35,898 bases of DNA from Anaerolineae bacterium (GTDB taxonomy: Bacteria > Chloroflexota > Anaerolineae > UBA4142 > SHND01). This document shows positions 1-8,676 of the stretch, one piece after another. Location of the stretch: assembly GCA_022072245.1 (NCBI GenBank), contig JAJVIA010000018.1, positions 61,138-97,035 on the forward strand, read 5' to 3'. A model generated the notes under the pieces. It ran no database searches and was not told the DNA's origin. It saw nothing but the letters and a program-made list of their open reading frames with translations. The position numbers and the translations under genes were made by a program. Numbering within the stretch: the stretch's first letter is position 1; every line of letters begins with the position of its first letter.

Positions 1-339
1 TTTTGCGTCAAATACACTTATACCGGCACCACTGCGGAAGAATTGAGCTCGTTTAGCGGCAAAGCCAAAGCCAAACAGATCAATCTCAAGTGGACAAGCG
101 CGAACGAATTCAATACAAGCGGTTTCAACGTCTGGCGCAAATTCGGCAAAGCGGGTTGGAAACAAGTGAACGCCGATTTCATTAACGCGCAGACGCCGGG
201 ACAGCAAAACAGCCATCAGTACAGTTATACCGATACGGTCAAAAAGCTTGGCAAGACGTATAGATACAAGCTCGAGGTCGTGCGTACGGATGGTTCAAGC
301 AGCTGGAGCGACGTCGTTCGCGTCAAAACATCCAAATAA
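1..339 (+). CDS. C-terminal fragment of a secreted protein with a fibronectin-III-like domain
   Basis: The reading frame is open from the first base and ends at TAA 337-339, so the start lies outside the window; the TTG at 43 is only an internal codon. The visible 112 residues form a beta-rich module with alternating aromatic residues, including FNVWRK, YSYTDT and YRYKLEVV, and a WSDVVRV ending. This is the pattern of the fibronectin-type-III-like modules at the C-termini of secreted Chloroflexota and Bacteroidota proteins. A related module ends the C25 peptidase downstream, so both may belong to one extracellular programme. Such modules usually act as adhesion or spacer domains. No catalytic part can be seen, and the function of the full protein is unknown. 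Confidence 0.7.
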   Translation, partial: FCVKYTYTGTTAEELSSFSGKAKAKQINLKWTSANEFNTSGFNVWRKFGKAGWKQVNADFINAQTPGQQNSHQYSYTDTVKKLGKTYRYKLEVVRTDGSSSWSDVVRVKTSK

Positions 340-349
340 TCTAGGGCCC

Positions 350-419
350 AAGACCCCAAGTGTTTTGTGGCAAGCACAGCTATCGAGCCGCGCGACGCGA
401 CGAAAACACTTGGGGTCTT
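350..419. repeat. Inverted repeat, 17-bp perfect arms
   Basis: AAGACCCCAAGTGTTTT at 350-366 is the exact reverse complement of 403-419, with a 36-nt loop. The same arm sequence, shortened to 14 bp, forms the dyad in each unit of the 131-bp array at 4744-5165, although the loops differ. It lies 11 bases after the upstream stop codon. It lacks a T-run, so it looks more like a dispersed palindromic element than a terminator. Confidence 0.85.
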
Positions 420-456
420 GACAATGTGTCAGACCTATCGGGTTCCCTGCCAGCTG

Positions 457-484
457 TTGACAAAGAAAAAAATTGCAGCATAAT
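457..484 (+). promoter_or_regulatory. Putative sigma-70-type promoter for the PqqD-domain gene
   Basis: TTGACA at 457-462, a 16-nt spacer and CATAAT at 479-484. The -35 is a perfect consensus and the -10 matches five of six positions. The start codon is at 568, after the Shine-Dalgarno-like AAAGAGGAGG at 551-560. Confidence 0.55.
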
Positions 485-567
485 TCAAAATATCCGATTG
501 AGCAATGCGTTCCGGCAGAATATTTCCCCTTGCCAGAGGCGCACCCATTCAAAGAGGAGGACTCTTT

Positions 568-1038
568 ATGTCAGATTTATACCCCACCGCGCGCCGCGAT
601 AAATTGGTCGTCGAAAACTTGAAAAATGAGGTTTTGATTTACGACCTGGAGCGCGACCAGGCAAATTGTTTGAACGAAACGGCGGCGCTGGTTTGGCAAT
701 ACGCCGACGGCAAAACGAGCGTCAGCGGAATCGCGGACAAGCTGTCGCAAAAATTCGGCATGCTCGTGGATGTGCGCGTGGTCTGGTACGCGCTCGACCA
801 ACTGGGCAAAAAGAATTTGTTGCAAGAACGCGTAGCGATTCCGTACCAATACAATCGCATGACGCGCCGCGACTTTTTGGTCAAGGCGGGGATTGTGGGC
901 GCGGCGGTTGCGATTCCGGTGGTGATTGCCATGACCGCGCCGACTCCGGCAATGGCAAGCACGTGCGTAGGCACTTGCGCTGTTGACACCGATTGCGCTG
1001 TCGGTTGCAGGTGTGTTAGTCTCAACTGCGCCGTGTAG
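568..1038 (+). CDS. PqqD-domain protein with internal Tat signal and six-cysteine C-terminal peptide
   Basis: The ATG at 568 is chosen because AAAGAGGAGG lies just upstream; the protein has 156 residues. Residues about 5-90 read as a PqqD/RRE-type winged-helix domain (LYDLERDQANCLNETAALVW-like core), which in RiPP pathways binds leader peptides. Residues 99-107 are TRRDFLVKA, a near-consensus twin-arginine motif, followed by a hydrophobic stretch and an AMA site at 128-130. Cleavage there would release residues 131-156. That tail holds Cys133, 137, 143, 147, 149 and 154, spaced C-x3-C-x5-C-x3-C-x-C-x4-C, close to squash-type inhibitor knottins. The sequence thus suggests a cytoplasmic recognition domain fused to an exported, cysteine-rich peptide. 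No radical SAM or other maturase is visible in the window. It could alternatively be a membrane-anchored PqqD-like protein without peptide release. The neighbouring C25 peptidase is a possible protease or target. The domain call is fairly sure; the peptide role is inference. Confidence 0.75.
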   Translation: MSDLYPTARRDKLVVENLKNEVLIYDLERDQANCLNETAALVWQYADGKTSVSGIADKLSQKFGMLVDVRVVWYALDQLGKKNLLQERVAIPYQYNRMTRRDFLVKAGIVGAAVAIPVVIAMTAPTPAMASTCVGTCAVDTDCAVGCRCVSLNCAV

Positions 1039-1127
1039 CAAACGCTGCGCCATGCAAGAACTTGCGTCGCGTTTTTAGATTGAATAACGTCTCGCGCGCG
1101 GCATGGCGCGTCCACGGATCAACTTGC

Positions 1128-1162
1128 AAGCGAGTCAAGCGTCGGCTGGACTCGCTTTTTTT
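1128..1162 (+). terminator. Rho-independent terminator after the PqqD-domain gene
   Basis: AAGCGAGTC at 1128-1136 pairs with GACTCGCTT at 1149-1157, with a 12-nt loop. A run of seven T occupies 1156-1162. It lies 90 bases after the stop at 1038 and separates this gene from the C25 peptidase. The rest of 1039-1279 shows no convincing gene. Confidence 0.7.
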
Positions 1163-1279
1163 GAATTTCGATGAATCGGGATGCGCGCGCCTTGACGTTT
1201 TCAGGTTTCGAGACGCGAGTGGTTTCAAACGGTACGGCAAATTCTTAATTTGCTCCGGTATTTTGTGTGAGGCAAGCAA

Positions 1280-4200
1280 ATGAGATATGGGTTAGGATTT
1301 GGAGTAATCGTATTATTATTGCTCGGTTTGGGTTCGGGCATCTCGGCGCCTTTGCAAGCGGCGCAAACCCCGCCGCCGGGGCAGGTCACGCTGATCGAAT
1401 CCAACGCCCAGCGCGTGGTTTTCGAGATTGCGGCGCCCGTATTGCAGCCGCAAGCGCGCACGGTTGACGGCGTTACGTTTACCGACCTCGTTGCGCCGAA
1501 TTGGGGCATGACCGACGCGCCGGGCAAACCGCGTTTGCCGGTGTATGGCGCGCTCGTCGCGATTCCACAAACCGCGCAGGTTACGATGCGGCTGGACGTT
1601 GACCGCACAAAAACTCAAATCTTGTCCGACCCTGTTTTGCCTGCGCCGCGCGGTCGCATCCGCGTCGACGCGCCGGACCAATTGCCGCAATTTGAAGGGC
1701 TCGATTATGCGCCGGATGCGGAAACCTACGCGCAAGCCGCGCTGTATCCCGCCGCGCCCGTTACGGTGGACGAACCCGCCATGTGGCGCAGTCAGCGCTA
1801 TGTCCGCGTTCAAGTTATGCCGTTTCAATACAATCCGCGTACGGGCGAATTGACGACGCATCGGCGGATGCGCGTGACGCTTGATTTTGGTCTCGCGCCC
1901 AACGCGCCGGAAGCCATGACCGGCAGCGCGGTGGACGAAGGCGCTTTTGAAGCGATTCTCAAACAAGGGCTGTTCAATTACGATAGCGCGCGTGGTTGGC
2001 GTGCGCCACAGCGCGTCGCGCCCAATTTGCCGCGCGCCGAAGCGGCTGCGTCCGCGACCGACGCTTTTCGCATCGCGGTGAGCGCCGACGGCATGTACCG
2101 GGTGACGTGCGACGCGCTCCAAGCCGCCGGTTTCGATGTCAACAATGTGAATCTGGATAACGTGCATGTAACGTTCGCGGGCGGCGAGATTGCCATTGAC
2201 GTGTTAGAGGATGGCGACAAAAAATGCGAGACCGGCGAAGCCCTCGTGTTCTGGGGCAAGGCGGCAACGGACACGAACGTGCCTTTTAACGTCTATTGGC
2301 TTGGCGCGGATAATACGCCCGGTTTGCGGATGAGCGCGCGCAGCGTTACGGGCAATACGACGCCGCCGACCTATCCCAAGACGCTCCACCTTGAAGAAAA
2401 TAATACGTACTCTACATATATGCCGTGGGCAGAGAATGTGGATCATTGGTTTTGGAAAATAATCAATCATCCCAGCATTTCGCCTGAAGTTACGGCGGAC
2501 TTGGGCGATTTGGCGCCGGGCGTGACGGATGGCGCGCTGCGCGTCCAATTGTATTCGGGCGGTTATGCCAATCCGTATGCGGCGTTGAATTCAACCGTCT
2601 ATGTCAACGGCGTCCAAGTCAGTCAACAGAACTGGCTTTCGGGTCAGATTTTGGACCACAATGTGGCGGTCAATAATCTTGTCGCGGGCGTCAACACGTT
2701 TCGTATCCAAGATATACAATGGGGGACGACGCCGTCGTTTGTGGCGTTAAATTATTTGGAGGTGGATTATCCGGCAGTTTTCCGGGCGGTGACGGATACG
2801 CTCCAATTCAAATTCGGCGACGCGGGCAGTTGGCAATATCAGATTCCCGGATTCACCAATGCCGATGTAGCGGCGTATGACATTACAAACCCGGCGAATG
2901 TCGCCAAACTTGATGTGACGACGGCGCCGAACGGCAATACGTTCACCGCGAGTTTTGGCGACGACGTGAACGCGCTGCATCAATATCTTGTTCTCACGGG
3001 CGCGCAATTCAAGACGCCGCTCAGTATTACGCTCGATACGCCCTCTGCTTTACGCAATCCGTCGAATGGCGCGGATTACATTCTGATCACATACGGCGCG
3101 TGGAAAAATAAATTGCAGCCGCTGGTGAATCAACGCGCCACCATGGGCCGCGTAATGGTCGTGGATGTACAGGATATTTATGACGAGTTTAGCGCTGGGA
3201 TGCAGACGGCGCAAGCCATTCGTGATTTTCTCGCCTATGCGTACGCCAATTGGCAGACGCCCAAACCATCGTATGTTTTATTGGTCGGCAGCGGCAATTT
3301 TGACAAAGGCGGCGGCGAACCGAGTTATATTCCCGTTTATATGAAATTGGCGGACCCGTGGATTGGCATGGTGGCGAGCGATAACGCGTTCGTGACATTG
3401 GACCAAAACAGTCCGCTGCCGAGCATCGCCATCGGGCGTTTGCCCGCGCTGTCCGCCGCCGATGTGACAAACATGGTCAACAAACTTGTGGGCTATGAAA
3501 CGTCCGCTCCCGGCGGCGCGTGGCGCAAAAATGTGATGTTTGTCGCGGACAATGCGTATGAAGCGAACGGCGCGCTGGACGCGGCGGGAAACTTTTTTGC
3601 CTATTCGGAAGAGGTCGCGGGAAGCAGCTATTATCTGCCCACGCCGATGGTCGCCAATCGCATTTACTATAATCCTTGCGTCAATGTCGCCCAGTATCCC
3701 TGGTGCGATATTTCCGCGTACGCCGCGCCCTATCCGACTCTGAATAGCGTTCGGACCGCAATCTTGAACGGTATGAATAGCGGACAGTTGATTGTCAATT
3801 ATGTCGGTCACGGTTCCATTTCGATTTGGACGGGCAGCATTCTCAAAAGCGCCGACGCGTCTTTAATCGCTCCCGCCAATAATAAATATCCGTTTATGAT
3901 GCCCATGACGTGCCTGGAAGGATATTTTCAAGGCGGCAATCAGGATGGGCTCAGCGAAGCGTTGGTCAAACAAAAGGACGGCGGCGCGATTGGCAGTTTT
4001 GCGCCCTCTGGTTTGGGCGTTTCGTCCGGGCACGATTATCTCGACCGCGGTTTCTTTGAAGCGCTGATGCAAGGCGGCAAACCGCGCGCCGGACAGGCGA
4101 CGGTTGCGGCAAAAGTAAAATTGTATGCCGAAAGCGGCGGCAATCATTTTGATTTGCTCGACACGTACAATTTGCTTGGCGACCCCGGCATGTTGTTTGC

Positions 4201-4684
4201 CTTGCCGGACAGTATCATGCCTCCGCCGACGAACACGCCCACATTCACGCCGACAAATACGCCGACGAACACACCCACATTCACGCCGACGAATACGCCG
4301 ACGAATACGCCGACCAGCGCTCCCTCTTTCACGCCGACCATTACGCCGGAGGCATCCGAGACGCCGACCAGTACGCCGACGTCTGGCGCGTGCAGCGTCA
4401 AGCCGGCTAAACCGGAATTGATTGCGCCTCCAAACCAAGCGCGCGGATTAAGGCAGCGCGTGCAATTGCAGTGGACTGCCGGCGCGTGCGTGACCAAATA
4501 TAAAGTTGTGGTCAGACAGGGCAGCCAGACCGGACAATTGGCGGACCGCAAGGTTATACGTGACGGCGCAACCTCCTATCTAACCGACCCGTTAGCGCGC
4601 AATCAAACCTATGCGTGGCGCGTCAAGGCGTGCAATGCCAACGGCTGCAAGTGGAGCGCGTGGCGCACTTTTCAAATCAGATAA
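1280..4684 (+). CDS. Secreted gingipain-like C25 cysteine peptidase with Thr/Pro linker and C-terminal FN3-like domain
   Basis: A 1134-residue exported protein. An N-terminal signal peptide (residues 1-28) precedes a propeptide-like region with the C25 N-terminal look (PGKPRLPVYGALVAIP). The peptidase core has DYILITYGAW near residue 600 and PSYVLLVGSGNFD near 670. The catalytic dyad is visible as His844 in VGHGS and Cys878 in MTCLEGYF, 34 residues apart, close to the gingipain spacing. Residues 981-1036 are a Thr/Pro linker of repeated NTPT/FTPT words. The last about 97 residues form a fibronectin-like module with CNANGC and WSAWRTF. The family cleaves proteins outside the cell, often after Arg or Lys; specificity cannot be read here. 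No type IX sorting domain is evident, and the linker resembles Chloroflexota cell-surface stalks. The ATG at 1280 has only a weak Shine-Dalgarno. Confidence 0.9.
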   Translation: MRYGLGFGVIVLLLLGLGSGISAPLQAAQTPPPGQVTLIESNAQRVVFEIAAPVLQPQARTVDGVTFTDLVAPNWGMTDAPGKPRLPVYGALVAIPQTAQVTMRLDVDRTKTQILSDPVLPAPRGRIRVDAPDQLPQFEGLDYAPDAETYAQAALYPAAPVTVDEPAMWRSQRYVRVQVMPFQYNPRTGELTTHRRMRVTLDFGLAPNAPEAMTGSAVDEGAFEAILKQGLFNYDSARGWRAPQRVAPNLPRAEAAASATDAFRIAVSADGMYRVTCDALQAAGFDVNNVNLDNVHVTFAGGEIAIDVLEDGDKKCETGEALVFWGKAATDTNVPFNVYWLGADNTPGLRMSARSVTGNTTPPTYPKTLHLEENNTYSTYMPWAENVDHWFWKIINHPSISPEVTADLGDLAPGVTDGALRVQLYSGGYANPYAALNSTVYVNGVQVSQQNWLSGQILDHNVAVNNLVAGVNTFRIQDIQWGTTPSFVALNYLEVDYPAVFRAVTDTLQFKFGDAGSWQYQIPGFTNADVAAYDITNPANVAKLDVTTAPNGNTFTASFGDDVNALHQYLVLTGAQFKTPLSITLDTPSALRNPSNGADYILITYGAWKNKLQPLVNQRATMGRVMVVDVQDIYDEFSAGMQTAQAIRDFLAYAYANWQTPKPSYVLLVGSGNFDKGGGEPSYIPVYMKLADPWIGMVASDNAFVTLDQNSPLPSIAIGRLPALSAADVTNMVNKLVGYETSAPGGAWRKNVMFVADNAYEANGALDAAGNFFAYSEEVAGSSYYLPTPMVANRIYYNPCVNVAQYPWCDISAYAAPYPTLNSVRTAILNGMNSGQLIVNYVGHGSISIWTGSILKSADASLIAPANNKYPFMMPMTCLEGYFQGGNQDGLSEALVKQKDGGAIGSFAPSGLGVSSGHDYLDRGFFEALMQGGKPRAGQATVAAKVKLYAESGGNHFDLLDTYNLLGDPGMLFALPDSIMPPPTNTPTFTPTNTPTNTPTFTPTNTPTNTPTSAPSFTPTITPEASETPTSTPTSGACSVKPAKPELIAPPNQARGLRQRVQLQWTAGACVTKYKVVVRQGSQTGQLADRKVIRDGATSYLTDPLARNQTYAWRVKACNANGCKWSAWRTFQIR

Positions 4685-4716
4685 AATTTAGCTTGCGCCA
4701 ACATCTCAATATCGCG

Positions 4717-4755
4717 AAAAAAAACGCCGCGCGCTCGAAACGAGCGCGCGGCGTT
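4717..4755 (-). terminator. Terminator for the minus-strand phosphate operon
   Basis: Stem AACGCCGCGCGCTCG (4723-4737), loop AAA, complement 4741-4755: a perfect 15-bp hairpin. On the minus strand it is followed by eight T (plus-strand A-run 4717-4724). Transcription from the PhoU-like gene would cross the 131-bp array before ending here. The hairpin also lies just after the C25 peptidase, so it may help to end that transcript, although there is no T-run on the plus strand. Confidence 0.65.
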
Positions 4756-5165
4756 GCGTTTCAATGCGTCAGGATCAAGTCCGCAGAGACCCCAAGTGTT
4801 TGGCGCTGCGATTTTGCGCGCGATGTGGCGTGACTTGCGGGCGCGCTTGTTCAAAACACTTGGGGTCTTGCTCGGCGCGCGGCGTTGCGTTTCAATGCGT
4901 CAGAGTCAAGTCCGCAGAGACCCCAAGTGTTTGGCGCTGCGATCTTGCGCGCGATGTGGCGTGACTTGCGGGCGCGCTTGTTCAAAACACTTGGGGTCTT
5001 GCTCGGCGCGCGGCGTTGCGTTTCAATGCGTCAGAGTCAAGTCCGCAGAGACCCCAAGTGTTTGGCGCTGCGATCTTGCGCGCGATGTGGCGTGACTTGC
5101 GGGCGCGCTTGTTCAAAACACTTGGGGTCTTGCTCGGCGCGCGGCGTTGCGTTTCAATGCGTCAG
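4744..5165. repeat. Tandem array of a 131-bp unit, three copies plus a 29-bp partial
   Basis: The unit begins with GCGCGCGGCGTTGCGTTTCA at 4744, 4875, 5006 and (partial) 5137, a constant 131-bp step. Copies differ only at a few bases, for example TTTTGCG versus TCTTGCG. Each unit contains the dyad GACCCCAAGTGTTT / AAACACTTGGGGTC with a loop of about 52 nt; the first copy is at 4788-4801 and 4854-4867. It fills the convergent gap between the C25 peptidase and the phosphate operon. No gene is supported here: open frames are translations of the repeat. Confidence 0.9.
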
Positions 5166-5173
5166 GACGCGCG

Positions 5174-5800
5174 TCACGCCATCTTGACGACGACGTCGGA
5201 AATGATATTGGCGGCTTCGTCGCCGCGGTCTGCCGCGTTCGAGAGATGCCGATACACTTCACGGCGCTTGAGCATGAGCATCACATCGTCGAGCGTTTTC
5301 GGTTGTTGAAACAATTCCGCGAGCGCTTCGCGATACAAACCTTCGGCGCGATTTTCCAATTTTTTCGCGCGAATCGCGTGTTGCAGCGCCAGCTGCGGTC
5401 GTTCGCGCATTTGCAAAACGCCATGATGCAATTCGTCCGCCGCCTCGCGCAAAATCGCCACCATCTTTGCCATCAATTCGGTGGGCTGCAATTCAAACAA
5501 TTGAATTTCGTCCACCGTCGTATAGGCGTAATCCAGCACGTCGTCAATCGCGCGCGAGAGCGTAAATAAATCTTCGCGGTCAATCGGCGTGACAAAGGCG
5601 CGATTGAGGTCGTCAATCAAGATGCGGCGCAATTCGTCCGCCTCTTTTTCGATTTGTTCCACGCGGCGCGCGTCGGCGCTGTCGTGCGATTTGAAATACT
5701 GTTCCAACATCTCTAATCCTTCGCGCGTTTTATCGGCTTGCTGCGCCAAGAGGACGAGAAAATTATTGGAACGAGAACGGAAAGGATTAGAGAGTCGCAT
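5174..5800 (-). CDS. PhoU-like (DUF47 family) partner of Pit transporter
   Basis: A 208-residue all-helical protein of the DUF47/PhoU-like family. It has the typical opening, with AQQADKTREGLEML and then DSADARRVEQIEKEADELRR, and the conserved acidic helix segment IDREDLFTLSRAIDDVLDYAY near residues 70-95, where metal-binding acidic residues sit in PhoU-like proteins. Family members are encoded beside Pit permeases and are thought to modulate low-affinity phosphate uptake. The start at 5800 lies 4 bases after the stop of the upstream Pit gene, so the two are co-transcribed with pit first. Length matches the family. The remaining uncertainty is the biochemical role, which is poorly defined for the whole family. 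Confidence 0.9.
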   Translation of the reverse strand: MRLSNPFRSRSNNFLVLLAQQADKTREGLEMLEQYFKSHDSADARRVEQIEKEADELRRILIDDLNRAFVTPIDREDLFTLSRAIDDVLDYAYTTVDEIQLFELQPTELMAKMVAILREAADELHHGVLQMRERPQLALQHAIRAKKLENRAEGLYREALAELFQQPKTLDDVMLMLKRREVYRHLSNAADRGDEAANIISDVVVKMA

Positions 5801-5804
5801 AGCA

Positions 5805-6809
5805 TCACGTCACGCGTGCGAGCAAGAGATATACGAGCGCCGAAAAAATAAAGACGGTTGGAATGGCGACGAGCCACGCCACCATGATTTGCCCCGCCAC
5901 GCCCCAGCGCACGCCGCGAAAACGTTCCGCCGCGCCGACGCCCATGATGGCGGTGCTAATGACTTGCGAAGTCGAAACGGGCGTCCCCAAAAGGGCGGTG
6001 GTCGAAATAATTGCGGCGGCGGACCCTTGCGAGGTGAAACCATGAATCGGTCGCAGGCGATAAATGTGCGCGCCCAATTTGCGAATGATGCGATAGCCGC
6101 CGGTGGCGACGCCCAACGCGAGCGCGGCGGCGACGAGCGTAATCACCCAAATTGGCACGTGAAATTCCGGCTGCATCCCCAACAAGACCAAGCCGAGCGT
6201 AATGACGCCCGTGCACTGCTGCCCGTTATTGGAACCGTGACTGGTGGCAAGCGCCGCCGTCGTGACAAAATGACCGCGTTGAAAAACGCCATTGACGCGC
6301 GGCGTCGCGCCGCGCACGAGCCAAAAACAGATTTTCATTGTTACGAAACCGCCGACGAAACCCAAGAGCGGCGCGAGAATGAGCCCGGTCAAAATTCGCA
6401 CAAAACCGCCGACGAGAAACGCGTTCCAGCCCGCCGCCGCAAACGCCGCGCCGCTCAAACCGCCGACCAATGCGTGCGTTGAACTGGCGGGAAACCCAAA
6501 ATACCAAGTGACCAAATTCCAGACGATTTGCGAAATGACCATCGCCAAAAGCACATTCAGGTCAATCACGTCGGCGTTGATAAAATCTTGGCCAATCGTC
6601 GCCGCAATCGCCGAGCCAAAGAGAAAGGGTCCCAGAAATTCAAAAATGACCGCCAACGTAATCGCAGTGCGCGGCGCGAGCGAACGCGTTGAAATCGGCG
6701 CCGCCACCAACGTTCCCGAATTGTTAAAGCCGATAAAAAATGCGTACAGCAGCATCAAGGCGATAAAGAGTACAAGCGCAGGTGAAAGAAGCGTCAACAA
6801 TGTTCCCAT
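5805..6809 (-). CDS. pit: Pit-family inorganic phosphate permease
   Basis: An integral membrane protein of about 334 residues with many hydrophobic helices and the two inverted Pit repeats. The first repeat has FFIGFNNSGTLVAAP and FPASSTHALVGG; the second has SHGSNNGQQCTG and GTPVSTSQVIST. Family members import phosphate, often as a metal-phosphate complex, driven by protons or sodium. Most relatives carry an Asp after the conserved Asn (GxND); here both copies read N-N, which suggests a divergent subclass and perhaps a different ion coupling. A TTG at 6842 would extend the N-terminus by 11 polar residues, but the ATG at 6809 directly precedes the first membrane helix and is preferred. It forms an operon with the PhoU-like gene downstream. 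Confidence 0.88.
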   Translation of the reverse strand: MGTLLTLLSPALVLFIALMLLYAFFIGFNNSGTLVAAPISTRSLAPRTAITLAVIFEFLGPFLFGSAIAATIGQDFINADVIDLNVLLAMVISQIVWNLVTWYFGFPASSTHALVGGLSGAAFAAAGWNAFLVGGFVRILTGLILAPLLGFVGGFVTMKICFWLVRGATPRVNGVFQRGHFVTTAALATSHGSNNGQQCTGVITLGLVLLGMQPEFHVPIWVITLVAAALALGVATGGYRIIRKLGAHIYRLRPIHGFTSQGSAAAIISTTALLGTPVSTSQVISTAIMGVGAAERFRGVRWGVAGQIMVAWLVAIPTVFIFSALVYLLLARVT

Positions 6810-6960
6810 TTCGATTGGCTCGCGGCGCGCGCCGTCAAGCAATTTGCACTAGAGTAAGGTCGGGGCGGATTCATTCGCCGGATTGCTCAATCATTACGCA
6901 AACGGCGCTGCGTATTGTACTACAAAAAACCAAGCGTGGCGCTTGCGCGAAATGATTCGT

Positions 6961-6990
6961 CGCGCGGCACAGCGCGCGCTGTGCCGCGCG
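6961..6990. repeat. Perfect 30-bp palindrome upstream of pit
   Basis: CGCGCGGCACAGC at 6961-6973 and its exact complement at 6978-6990 flank the self-complementary GCGC, so all 30 bases are palindromic. It lies about 150 bases upstream of pit and 60 bases beyond the terminator of the methyltransferase gene. It has no T-run on either side. It could be an operator or a REP-like element. The rest of 6843-7006 shows no gene. Confidence 0.7.
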
Positions 6991-7006
6991 CAAAATACAT
7001 TGGCGC

Positions 7007-7038
7007 AAAAAAAAACGCGCGCCGCGTACGGCGCGCGT
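7007..7038 (-). terminator. Terminator for the homocysteine methyltransferase-type gene
   Basis: ACGCGCGCC at 7015-7023 pairs with GGCGCGCGT at 7030-7038 across a 6-nt loop. On the minus strand the hairpin is followed by about nine T (plus-strand A-run 7007-7015). It is 21 bases after the stop of the minus-strand gene. Confidence 0.75.
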
Positions 7039-7058
7039 CGTTTTCCAAATTCAATCTA

Positions 7059-7952
<894 letters not shown>

Positions 7953-8017
7953 TACCCCTTCTCCTTGAAAATGCTGCGACGCATGATAACGCAATTGCGC
8001 GCGGCGCGCAAAATATT

Positions 8018-8536
8018 TTATTGTGGCTGCAAAATGAAATCGGTTTGGACCTGCGCCTCTTGGCGCGTATCCAATTTGCGTTCTTGCGACGCGTACCCGT
8101 CGGCGGTAACGGTGAGCGTATAGACGCCGCGCGGGACGGCGATGCGATACTTGCCGTCCGCGTTGGTGGCGTATGCCATTTCGGGCAGCGGCACGCTGCT
8201 GTCGCTAAAGGCGAGACGCGCCCGCGCGATGGGTTCGCCCTGCGCGTTGGTGACGCGGCCGCTGATACTGGCTTGGGTTGAATTTGGCGCAGCGGTCATT
8301 GGCGTTTTATTCGAGACCGGTTGATTGGGGTCGCCGGGTACAAGCGTGGCGGCTGGTTCGAGCGCGCGCGTAGGCGTCGCGCCGCCGGGTTGAAAACCGG
8401 GTTGGACTTGGGCGGTTGGTCCTGAAGGCGGCGGCTGCGCGTCAACTTGGGCGCTGCACGCGGGTACAAGTAAAACGAGCGCGCTCGACGTCACAAGCAG
8501 CCATTTGGAAAAAAGAACGGAACGAATGTTTAGCAT
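8018..8536 (-). CDS. Lipoprotein with carboxypeptidase-regulatory-like domain
   Basis: A protein of about 172 residues with a short N-terminus, a hydrophobic stretch and the lipobox LVPAC, so Cys would be lipidated and the protein anchored outside the membrane. A Pro/Gln/Thr-rich disordered linker follows, then a compact beta domain with ISGRVTNAQGEPIARARLAF and DGKYRIAVPRGVYTLTVTADGY. This is the signature of the carboxypeptidase-regulatory-like (CarboxypepD_reg) fold, used as an adhesion or structural module. The start at 8536 has GAGG upstream; an in-frame ATG at 8548 and longer forms are possible. It is followed by the serine protease genes on the same strand, but a terminator separates them. 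The function is not known. Confidence 0.75.
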   Translation of the reverse strand: MLNIRSVLFSKWLLVTSSALVLLVPACSAQVDAQPPPSGPTAQVQPGFQPGGATPTRALEPAATLVPGDPNQPVSNKTPMTAAPNSTQASISGRVTNAQGEPIARARLAFSDSSVPLPEMAYATNADGKYRIAVPRGVYTLTVTADGYASQERKLDTRQEAQVQTDFILQPQ

Positions 8537-8618
8537 ATTGCGCCTCATCAAAGAAACGTCGGCGGGCGGCGGTGTGTTCCACGCCAAGCTGTTTATATTT
8601 TTGCTTGGGCGGCGTATG

Positions 8619-8650
8619 AAAAATGGGCAGACGCTTGTCGGCGTCCGCCC
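8619..8650 (-). terminator. Terminator for the first serine protease gene
   Basis: GGGCAGACGC at 8625-8634 pairs with GCGTCCGCCC at 8641-8650 with one wobble. On the minus strand the hairpin is followed by ATTTTTC. It is 27 bases after the stop of the gene at 8677 and isolates it from the lipoprotein gene. Confidence 0.65.
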
Positions 8651-8676
8651 AAAGCTTGTTTCGGAATGTCGCGCGG

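Noticed and set aside
505-567. Longer N-terminus of the PqqD-domain protein from 505
   Set aside because: The ATG at 568 has a much better ribosome-binding site and starts the recognisable domain; the extension lies in the leader.
4744-5165. CRISPR array
   Set aside because: Copies are 131 bp, nearly identical over the full unit and without variable spacers.
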